Positions 24,928 to 32,282 of a DNA stretch of 64,000 nucleotides are shown here, in pieces; position 1 is the stretch's first letter, and each line of letters starts with the position of its first letter. Source of the DNA: Palsa-965 sp044448685 (lineage in GTDB: Bacteria > Bacteroidota > Bacteroidia > Palsa-965); assembly GCA_044448685.1 (NCBI GenBank), contig JBIOHC010000001.1:186001-250000 (forward strand). Reading direction: 5' to 3'. Position numbers and translations under genes: made by a program. Under the pieces are notes generated by a model. That model searched no databases, was not told the origin of the DNA, and saw only the letters and a program-made list of their open reading frames with translations.

Positions 24928-25899
24928 ATGACTTATCCTATGCTAACAGACAGCTTCGGCCGCAAGCACGATTACCTCCGTATTTCCCTTACGGATGCCT
25001 GCAACCTGCGTTGTGTGTACTGTATGCCATCAGAAGATACTTCCGTTACCCCTTCGGCCAGACTCATGCAGGCCGATGAGATAGAAGGCATAGCCCGTGT
25101 TTTTACCGGTTTGGGGGTGAAAAAAATACGCCTTACAGGAGGAGAGCCCTTGTTACGTAAGGATGTAAGGTTGATCATGCAAAAACTCTCAGCCCTGCCT
25201 GTTGAACTTACTATCAGTACCAATGCCATTCTCGCCAATGAATTTATCGGCTCCTTTCATGAAGCAGGGATAAAATCTGCGAATGTCAGCCTCGATACGT
25301 TAAACCCGGAGGAATTCAAAGCCATTACCAAACGCGGGGATTTTGAAAAGATAAAATCAAATATTGCCCTCCTGCTTACCGAAGGTTTAAGGGTTAAGGT
25401 GAATGTGGTAATAATGAAAGGCATCAATGAACATGTTGTTCCGGATTTTATCCGGTGGACGAAGGATCACGAACTGGATGTTCGTTTCATTGAATTCATG
25501 CCCTTTGCCGGTAATTCATGGAGGAGGGAAGCTGTGGTGCCTTATGCAGAAATACTGGGTACTATCAGGAAATCATTTGATATTATTAAGCTGCAAGATC
25601 AGCCAAATGACACGGCTAAAAAATATGCAGTAAAGGGATACCGGGGCTCTTTTGCTTTTATAACAACGGTAACAGAGCCCTTCTGCGATAGCTGTAACAG
25701 ACTCCGGCTTACTGCCGACGGGAAAATTAAAAACTGTCTTTTCTCTTCTACAGAAAATGATATTCTTTCGGCATGGAGAGCTGGAAAAGATATCCGTCCC
25801 CTTATAGCACTCAACCTTGGCAACAAGAAAAAAGAACGGGGAGGGCGTTTCGATTTCGAAAATATCGATAACCGGAGTATGATCCGGATAGGAGGCTGA
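24928..25899 (+). CDS. moaA: GTP 3',8-cyclase MoaA
   Basis: Radical SAM enzyme for the first Moco step. 323 residues: N-terminal cluster motif CNLRCVYCMP near residue 28, IRLTGGEPLLRKDV near 70, and the C-terminal cluster FCDSCNRLRLTADGKIKNC near 255-273. The last residues are RIGG, the conserved GG tail. Divergent from the TSUP/moeA operon with 37 bases between the starts, so both promoters must overlap there. Confidence 0.95.
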   Translation: MTYPMLTDSFGRKHDYLRISLTDACNLRCVYCMPSEDTSVTPSARLMQADEIEGIARVFTGLGVKKIRLTGGEPLLRKDVRLIMQKLSALPVELTISTNAILANEFIGSFHEAGIKSANVSLDTLNPEEFKAITKRGDFEKIKSNIALLLTEGLRVKVNVVIMKGINEHVVPDFIRWTKDHELDVRFIEFMPFAGNSWRREAVVPYAEILGTIRKSFDIIKLQDQPNDTAKKYAVKGYRGSFAFITTVTEPFCDSCNRLRLTADGKIKNCLFSSTENDILSAWRAGKDIRPLIALNLGNKKKERGGRFDFENIDNRSMIRIGG

Positions 25900-27417
25900 T
25901 CATGGCTTACAGCCGTGTTCCACCCAGCATTGTATCAGATCCCGTTCAGCCTGAGTGATCTGCGTTTTGTTGGCCTGTGGCATAGTCTTGGTAATGACAG
26001 CACGGTTCATAATCCGGTCGGCATACTTGATAATGTTTTTCGGATCATCAAACATAATCCCGTTCGGGGCCGTTTTCAGTACATCATCGCTGGGATGTGA
26101 TGAATGACACTGCACACAGCGTTTCGTAATCACTTCCTGTACCTCGGCAAAACTCGCACCGGAATCATTTTTGCAAACCGAAGCGGTATGCGGAGCCGTA
26201 ACCATTGCCAGTCCGATCATGGCGGCAATCGAAGCAGGCAATATCCATACCGCTTTCTGTCCCTTTTCCATCAGGTTCAGGTAATGCTTCACTCCCACAC
26301 TCATCACCGAAAGCCCGATAAGTACCATCCAGTTGAATGTGCTTCCATAGGTGCTGGGGAAGTGATTGCTGATCATGATAAAGATAACCGGTAATGTAAA
26401 ATAGTTGTTGTGAAGCGAACGCTGCAACGCTTTCTTTCCAAGTGCAGGATCAACAACCCTGCCTTCTTTGCCGGCTTTCACCATTGCCTTCTGGGATGGG
26501 ATGATAACCCGGAACACATTAGCGGTCATAATCGTTCCCAGCATTGCCCCTACATGAATATAGGCGGCCCGGCTGCTGAACACATGAGCCAGGAACCAGG
26601 CTACTCCGGTAGTGAATGCAAGCAGGATAAGTGCAAACAGGATTTTGTAGCTGGCAAGGGCTGATTTACACAAGGTGTCGTAAACAAGCCACCCCACTGC
26701 CAATGTACCAATGCCGATACAAACGGCGGTGGTTGAGCTAATATCAAGGACTGTGGGATCTATCAGATAAACTTTAGCATCCAGATAGTAAACAATGGTG
26801 AGTAACGTGACACCCGAAAGCCAGGTAAAATAGGATTCGTATTTGAACCAATGCAGGTCTTTCGGAATTTCTGCCGGGGCTGTCTTGTATTTCTCCAGGT
26901 AATAGAACCCGCCCCCGTGTACAGCCCATAAGTTACCGGCAATACCCTCTCTCAATCCATGAGTCCGGTTCAGACTGTTCTCCAGAAAATTAAAATAAAA
27001 AGATGCTCCTATCCAGGCAATACCGAATACGACATGTGTCCAGCGAATGATAAGGTTCATCCATTCCAGGGCATGGCTTTCATACGCAGTGCCTCGTACG
27101 AGTGCATAGAGCAGGTAAAGGAACAGGAAGATCAGTGAGGTATAAAGTATTACCGCCCTGGCTTCCAGCACCTCATCAAGGATGGTTTTTAAACGGCCTA
27201 GTCCGGAAGGAAGGTCTCCTTCCTTTTCATGAATATTCTTCAGTGACCGGGCCGCCAGATTTATAACCCAGAGTGCAAGACCAATGAAGAAGGTAAGCCC
27301 TGCCAGCAACCAGAAGTCGACTGCACTGAAATGAGTGCCTCCGGTATTGGCACCGGAAGCCTCTGTCGCAAACAATAAAAACAGCAGCATCCCCCAATGC
27401 TTTACAATATATCGCAT
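25900..27417 (-). CDS. puuD: Membrane urate oxidase PuuD with cytochrome c domain
   Basis: Cofactor-linked urate hydroxylase that oxidises urate to 5-hydroxyisourate, passing electrons to its own cytochrome c. 505 residues: a signal or anchor segment, then about eight membrane helices with the PuuD signatures RWTHVVFGIAWIGASFYFNF and HGGGFYYLEKYKTAP, LHWFKYESYFTWLSGV, and a C-terminal domain with CVQCH at about 445-449. The ATG at 27417 is used; a GTG two codons earlier is possible. Its stop abuts that of moaA. The products feed UraH and UraD encoded at 29.9-30.8 kb. Confidence 0.92.
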   Translation of the reverse strand: MRYIVKHWGMLLFLLFATEASGANTGGTHFSAVDFWLLAGLTFFIGLALWVINLAARSLKNIHEKEGDLPSGLGRLKTILDEVLEARAVILYTSLIFLFLYLLYALVRGTAYESHALEWMNLIIRWTHVVFGIAWIGASFYFNFLENSLNRTHGLREGIAGNLWAVHGGGFYYLEKYKTAPAEIPKDLHWFKYESYFTWLSGVTLLTIVYYLDAKVYLIDPTVLDISSTTAVCIGIGTLAVGWLVYDTLCKSALASYKILFALILLAFTTGVAWFLAHVFSSRAAYIHVGAMLGTIMTANVFRVIIPSQKAMVKAGKEGRVVDPALGKKALQRSLHNNYFTLPVIFIMISNHFPSTYGSTFNWMVLIGLSVMSVGVKHYLNLMEKGQKAVWILPASIAAMIGLAMVTAPHTASVCKNDSGASFAEVQEVITKRCVQCHSSHPSDDVLKTAPNGIMFDDPKNIIKYADRIMNRAVITKTMPQANKTQITQAERDLIQCWVEHGCKP

Positions 27418-27492
27418 GATCACTTACAAGGTGTTGGCAATGAAAGCTTAAATATAAACACAAGTTTGAAAGCTCTTTGAATATTATCTTAA

Positions 27493-27500
27493 TATATTTG
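27493..27500 (+). promoter_or_regulatory. Candidate -7 element TATATTTG before the allantoin genes
   Basis: TAnnTTTG box on the plus strand, 15 bases before the ATG at 27516. No clear TTG at the expected -33 distance. If used, it would put the ATG at 27501 outside the transcript. Confidence 0.4.
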
Positions 27501-27515
27501 ATGAAAGCCTCTGTT

Positions 27516-28877
27516 ATGAAAGTCAGTAATAGTTCCAGTTTTGCCTTACACAGTTCACGTGTGCTGACTGAAAACGGGTTGAAGAACCTGACACTAATCA
27601 TCAAAGACGGGAAAATAGCAGACTGGAAAGAAGGTCTTGTTTCTCCTGCCGGAATACCTGTTGAAGACCTCGGTGCCCTTGTCATCATGCCAGGCATTAT
27701 CGACTCCCATGTGCATATCAATGAACCCGGACGTACGGAATGGGAAGGATTTGAAACCATGACCCAGGCTGCAGTGGCAGGAGGTATCACCACTCTGGTG
27801 GATATGCCGCTGAATGCAACTCCGGTAACCACCACAGTGAAAGCCCTGAAAGAGAAAATGCAGAGTGCCAGCGGAAAACTGTATTGTCATTGTGGTTTCT
27901 GGGGAGGCCTTGTGCCGGGTAATACCGCAGACCTGGAAGCGCTTATCGAAAGCGGAGTCCTCGGCATCAAAGCATTTCTGACACATTCAGGAATTGATGA
28001 CTTCCCGAATGTTTCAGAAGAAGATCTTCGCCAGGCGATGCCTGTCATAGCCGGACATAAAATACCCCTGCTGGCTCATGCCGAACTGGACAGTGAACAT
28101 GCAGGACTGGAACATTTCAGACAAAACCCTAAGAGCTATAAGGCATTTCTGGGTTCAAGACCCAAAGAATGGGAAGATAAAGCCATTGCATTGCTTATCA
28201 GCCTAAGTGAGGAATTCAACTGCAGGGTCCATATTGTACACCTTTCTTCGGCTGGCAGTATCGAAGCCATAAAAATGGCACGGGAACACGGGCTGCACCT
28301 GACTGTGGAAACCTGCCCCCATTACCTCTTTTTCTGCGCCGAAGATATTCCCGATGGAAATACACTCTATAAATGCACTCCTCCCATCCGGGAATATGCC
28401 AATAATGAAGAGTTGTGGAAAGCTCTTAAAGAGGGTACGATTGATTTTATTGTAACAGATCACAGCCCTTCCACACCTGATCTGAAGAAAACAGATACCG
28501 GCAATCTGAAAGAAGCATGGGGCGGAATTGCAGGTATACAGTTCTCATTGCCTGTTGTCTGGACTGCGGCCCGCAAAAGAGGGTTTAGCATCAAACAGGT
28601 TTCCGATCTGATGAGTGCAAGAGTGGCTGACTTTATCGGTTATGGTACTCAGAAAGGCTATATACGCAAAGGCTATGATGCCGACGTGATGGTATGGGAC
28701 CCGTCTGAACAATTTAAGATTAAGGAAGAATCCATACGCTTCAGGCATAAAATAACTCCTTATCTTGGGCTTGACTTATTCGGATCTGTTAAACGAACCT
28801 ATGTCGGGGGAGTGATGGCTTATTCTGATGGACAACTGACAGCTCCGCCTTCTGGGAAAATACTGTTAAGAACATAA
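27516..28877 (+). CDS. allB: Allantoinase
   Basis: Dihydroorotase-fold amidohydrolase that opens allantoin to allantoate. About 453 residues. Metal ligands: IDSHVHINEPGRTEWEGF (HxH), carbamylated Lys in GIKAFLTHSG, His in LLAHAE and VHIVHLSSAG, and Asp in IVTDHSPSTP. The start at 27516 gives the usual N-terminus; ATG at 27501 or TTG at 27477 would lengthen it. First gene of a five-gene plus-strand unit for allantoin and urate breakdown. Confidence 0.93.
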   Translation: MKVSNSSSFALHSSRVLTENGLKNLTLIIKDGKIADWKEGLVSPAGIPVEDLGALVIMPGIIDSHVHINEPGRTEWEGFETMTQAAVAGGITTLVDMPLNATPVTTTVKALKEKMQSASGKLYCHCGFWGGLVPGNTADLEALIESGVLGIKAFLTHSGIDDFPNVSEEDLRQAMPVIAGHKIPLLAHAELDSEHAGLEHFRQNPKSYKAFLGSRPKEWEDKAIALLISLSEEFNCRVHIVHLSSAGSIEAIKMAREHGLHLTVETCPHYLFFCAEDIPDGNTLYKCTPPIREYANNEELWKALKEGTIDFIVTDHSPSTPDLKKTDTGNLKEAWGGIAGIQFSLPVVWTAARKRGFSIKQVSDLMSARVADFIGYGTQKGYIRKGYDADVMVWDPSEQFKIKEESIRFRHKITPYLGLDLFGSVKRTYVGGVMAYSDGQLTAPPSGKILLRT

Positions 28878-28891
28878 CCTGTTTCAGAACT

Positions 28892-29908
28892 ATGGAAACA
28901 ATATCCGCTGAATTGCCGGAATTTACCAAACTGATTGACCTCGCTTCTGAAAGACTGGGAGGTAAAGCTCTTGCCTGCAGTGATGACTTTTTTGCTGAAA
29001 AGGAAAACCTCCTTAAACCCGGAAGGGGTGTTTTTATTGCAGACAAATATACGGACCGTGGAAAATGGATGGACGGATGGGAATCAAGGCGCAAGCGTAC
29101 TCCCGGACATGACTGGTGCATTATCAAATTGGGGGCTTCAGGCAAAATAAGAGGACTCGATATTGATACCAATCATTTCCTTGGCAACCACCCTCCGTTT
29201 GCTTCTGTCGAAGCCTGTAACTGCGAAGGTAACCCGGTAGCTGCCACCCTTGAATCGGACATAACCCAATGGACAGAAATTCTTCCCCAGTCAAAACTCG
29301 GACCCGGTCAGCAGAATCTCTTCGAAATAAACAATGATCAGGTCTGGACTCACCTGCGTTTACATATTTATCCGGATGGAGGAGTAGCCCGCCTGAAAGT
29401 ATACGGTGAGGTGTATAAAAACTGGGACACTGTAAAGTCTGGTGAAATGGTTGATCTGGCAGCTGCCATAAATGGTGGTAAACCTGTTTTGTGCAATGAC
29501 ATGTTTTTCAGTCATATGGATAACCTGGTGATGCCCGGAAGAGGAGTTAATATGGGTGATGGATGGGAAACCAAGAGAAACCGCACACCGGATAACCGCG
29601 ACTGGGTTATTGTACGTCTGGCTCATACCGGCAGCATTCACAAGATTCTGGTCGATACCTGTCATTTCAAAGGTAATTATCCGGATACTTGTTCAATAGA
29701 AGGTGCTATGCTGAATGAGAAAGAAAGCAAAGATCCCGGATCTGTTAAAATAAAATGGGCTCCTGTACTGACCCGCGAAAAGCTAAGAGCCGATCACGAA
29801 CATTTTTTTGAAAAGGAAATAATTGCCACCGGACCTTTTAATTATATACGTCTGAGCATATTCCCTGACGGGGGCATCAGCCGTTTACGTTTGTTTGGAA
29901 CTCTTTGA
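28892..29908 (+). CDS. alc: Allantoicase
   Basis: Hydrolyses allantoate to ureidoglycolate and urea. 338 residues, made of two homologous allantoicase domains: RGVFIADKYTDRGKWMDGWE, then GLDIDTNHFLGN in the first, and RGVNMGDGWETKRNRTPDNR, then KILVDTCHFKGNYP in the second. Each ends with the YPDGG or FPDGG turn and RLRLFGTL-like strand. It lies 14 bases after allB. Confidence 0.94.
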   Translation: METISAELPEFTKLIDLASERLGGKALACSDDFFAEKENLLKPGRGVFIADKYTDRGKWMDGWESRRKRTPGHDWCIIKLGASGKIRGLDIDTNHFLGNHPPFASVEACNCEGNPVAATLESDITQWTEILPQSKLGPGQQNLFEINNDQVWTHLRLHIYPDGGVARLKVYGEVYKNWDTVKSGEMVDLAAAINGGKPVLCNDMFFSHMDNLVMPGRGVNMGDGWETKRNRTPDNRDWVIVRLAHTGSIHKILVDTCHFKGNYPDTCSIEGAMLNEKESKDPGSVKIKWAPVLTREKLRADHEHFFEKEIIATGPFNYIRLSIFPDGGISRLRLFGTL

Positions 29909-29915
29909 AAACAGA

Positions 29916-30419
29916 ATGACACTCCAGGAATTAAATAGCCTCAATCCGGAAAAATGCCGGGCGGAATTTTTCAAATGCTGCGGATCTTCAAAATGGGCCA
30001 TGCAATTGTGTGAATTGCGGCCCTTTGAAAGTCTGGAAAGCTTGCTCAGGCAAGGTGACCGTATCTGGCTTGCATGCTCTGATACCGATATGATGGAAGC
30101 ATTCTCACATCATCCGAAAATAGGGGATTTGAAAAATCTGGAAGAGAAGTTCTCCACTACCAAAGTTTGGGCAGGAGGGGAGCAGGCCGGTGTGAATAGT
30201 GCCGGCAGGGATGTACTCCTGGCGCTTGCTGCCGGAAATGCAGCATACGAAAAACGTTTTGGATATATCTTTATTGTTTGTGCCAGCGGCAAATCGGCCC
30301 GGGAAATGCTGGATCTGCTTCAGGCACGTTTGAACAATAACGCTGAATCGGAAAAAATAATAGCCCGTACCGAACAAAACAAAATTACACACCTCCGTAT
30401 TCATAAACTACTCGCATGA
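29916..30419 (+). CDS. uraD: OHCU decarboxylase
   Basis: 2-oxo-4-hydroxy-4-carboxy-5-ureidoimidazoline decarboxylase, giving S-allantoin. 167 residues: ELNSLNPEKCRAEFFKCCGS, FSHHPKIGDL (catalytic His in HPKIGD), the EQAGV segment and FGYIFIVCASGKSAREML near the C-terminus. ATG at 29916 rather than the TTG at 29895, which overlaps alc. The stop overlaps the uraH start (ATGA). Confidence 0.92.
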   Translation: MTLQELNSLNPEKCRAEFFKCCGSSKWAMQLCELRPFESLESLLRQGDRIWLACSDTDMMEAFSHHPKIGDLKNLEEKFSTTKVWAGGEQAGVNSAGRDVLLALAAGNAAYEKRFGYIFIVCASGKSAREMLDLLQARLNNNAESEKIIARTEQNKITHLRIHKLLA

Positions 30420-30757
30420 GCCAGATCACCACCCATATTCTTGATACGTCTAAAGGAAAACCCGCCGCCGGTGTTACCGTAGTTCTTGAAAAAAAATCAG
30501 ACGGAGAAAAATGGAACAGAATCGGTAATGGGGAAACGAATACAGATGGACGGGTAAGTAATCTCCTTCCGGAAGGACAGACAACAGAACCGGGTATATA
30601 CCGGTTGGTATTTGACACAAAATCTTATTTTGAAAAGCAAAACACAAGCGGTTTTTATCCTTCTGTGACAATAGTATTTGAAATAAAAGACAGCTCACAT
30701 TATCATGTACCCCTGTTGCTGAATCCTTATGGATATTCAACCTATAGAGGCAGTTAA
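30416..30757 (+). CDS. uraH: Hydroxyisourate hydrolase
   Basis: Transthyretin-like 5-hydroxyisourate hydrolase of 113 residues. The start THILDTSKGKPAAGVTVVLE, the TDGRV turn, HYHVPLLLNPYGYSTYRGS and the terminal YRGS tetrad are diagnostic. It handles the product of PuuD; coupled to uraD by a four-base overlap. Confidence 0.95.
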   Translation: MSQITTHILDTSKGKPAAGVTVVLEKKSDGEKWNRIGNGETNTDGRVSNLLPEGQTTEPGIYRLVFDTKSYFEKQNTSGFYPSVTIVFEIKDSSHYHVPLLLNPYGYSTYRGS

Positions 30758-30830
30758 GAATCAAGAAACAAGAAACAAGCTTGCCCGCCGAAGCAGTAGC
30801 GTAGGTGGAAACCAAGAGAAATCCGTTACT
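30758..30830 (+). repeat. Possible intergenic repeat spacer
   Basis: The space between uraH and the next gene begins with an A-rich stutter (AAGAATCAAGAAACAAGAAA) and continues with CCCGCCGAAGCAGTAGCGTA. From memory, such stretches recur between genes of related bacteria; no second copy is present here. It keeps an open frame, which would falsely extend the next gene upstream. Confidence 0.35.
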
Positions 30831-32264
30831 ATGAAACTATCCATTTCTGAAAAAGGGAAAGAAAGTGTTCTTTCCGGATTGAAAACAGCCAATACGGCAT
30901 TTCAAAAAACATACCCCGGTGATTCTCCGAACCGCCAACCTGTTCATACGGTTTACGGGGGAGCGAATCTTTTTAAATCCGATACGGTAGTGAAGATGGG
31001 TGCCGTGGCTCTGAATAATTTCAGAACCTATGCCCCCGACTTTACTGTGATGGCCCGTGCCCTGGAAATATCCGGATATCAATCGTTGCCAACAGAAGCC
31101 CGTGCTATCGAAGCTCTGAAAGCTGAACTGGCTGTATCACATACTGCTCAGAATGAAAAAGCCTGGCAATCGTATACTATTTACAATAAGATCCTTCGCA
31201 AACTGGAGCGGGAAGCACTGGAGGATTTTCGAATTGATTTTGAAGACGGTTTCGGAAACCGTCCCGATAAGGAAGAAGATGAAACAGCTGCCTTTACTGC
31301 TATGGAAGTTGCCAAAGGAATGAAGGAAGGAATCCTGAGTCCTTTCATCGGAATCCGGATCAAGCCTTTTACCGAAGAACTAAAAATCCGCTCTGTACGC
31401 ACCCTGGATATTTTTATTTCCACGCTGCTGCAAGCCAGTGGAGGCAAACTGCCTGATAATTTTGTAGTGACACTTCCCAAAGTCCAGATTCCTGAACAGG
31501 TTTCTGCGCTTGTCCGCTTGTTTGAAATGATAGAGGCATCCACAGGCCTTGCCAAAGGATCCCTGAAAATGGAGTTCATGGTCGAGACCACACAGAGTAT
31601 AATGAGCAGCGAAGGCAAGAACCCTTTACTGGCCATGGTACATGCAGCGGAAGGACGCTGTACCGGAGCGCATTTCGGTACCTATGATTATACGGCATCC
31701 TGTAATATAACGGCGAGATACCAGAAAATGGATCATCAGGTCTGCGATTTTGCGCATCACATGATGAAGGTGGCTTTGTCAGGAACAGGGGTGTGGCTTT
31801 CGGACGGAGCTACCAACGTGATGCCTGTAGGTCCTCACCGGGGTAAGGAACTCACCGCACAGCAACAGCAGGAAAATACTTCGGTTGTACATCATGCCTG
31901 GAAACTGGCTTACGATCATAACCGGCATTCCCTCTGGAAGGGTATTTACCAGGGTTGGGATCTCCATCCGGCACAATTGCCAATACGGTATGCTGCAGTT
32001 TATTCCTTCTTCCTGGAAAGTTATGCGGATGCAGCACTAAGGTTGAGAAACTTCATGGAAAAAGCCGGGCAGGCCACACTTTCGGGTGATGTGTTTGATG
32101 ATGCCGCTACCGGCCAGGGACTTCTCAATTTTTTTCTCATTGCTATGAATTGCGGAGCTATTTCCGAAGAAGACCTGGCTGCAACAAGTCTTACCATGGA
32201 AGATATCCGGACCCGTTCGTTTGTGAAAATACTCGACACAAGAAGAAATAAGGTGACAGGATAA
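30831..32264 (+). CDS. Citrate-lyase/malate-synthase-like aldolase family protein (DUF6986-like)
   Basis: A 477-residue protein, probably a TIM-barrel C-C lyase or synthase of the HpcH/HpaI/CitE superfamily. Visible: EDFRIDFEDGFGNRPDKEED (acidic metal-site like CitE), NFVVTLPKVQIPEQ, MEFMVETTQSIM (Glu), and CTGAHFGTYDYTASC near residues 275-290. The ATG at 30831 is preferred since the upstream reading overlaps uraH. As the last gene of the allantoin operon it may act on glyoxylate or ureidoglycolate released there; that is inference. I assign the family by recall and pattern, not by search. Confidence 0.7.
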   Translation: MKLSISEKGKESVLSGLKTANTAFQKTYPGDSPNRQPVHTVYGGANLFKSDTVVKMGAVALNNFRTYAPDFTVMARALEISGYQSLPTEARAIEALKAELAVSHTAQNEKAWQSYTIYNKILRKLEREALEDFRIDFEDGFGNRPDKEEDETAAFTAMEVAKGMKEGILSPFIGIRIKPFTEELKIRSVRTLDIFISTLLQASGGKLPDNFVVTLPKVQIPEQVSALVRLFEMIEASTGLAKGSLKMEFMVETTQSIMSSEGKNPLLAMVHAAEGRCTGAHFGTYDYTASCNITARYQKMDHQVCDFAHHMMKVALSGTGVWLSDGATNVMPVGPHRGKELTAQQQQENTSVVHHAWKLAYDHNRHSLWKGIYQGWDLHPAQLPIRYAAVYSFFLESYADAALRLRNFMEKAGQATLSGDVFDDAATGQGLLNFFLIAMNCGAISEEDLAATSLTMEDIRTRSFVKILDTRRNKVTG

Positions 32265-32282
32265 TCCGGCCTTCGACTCCGC

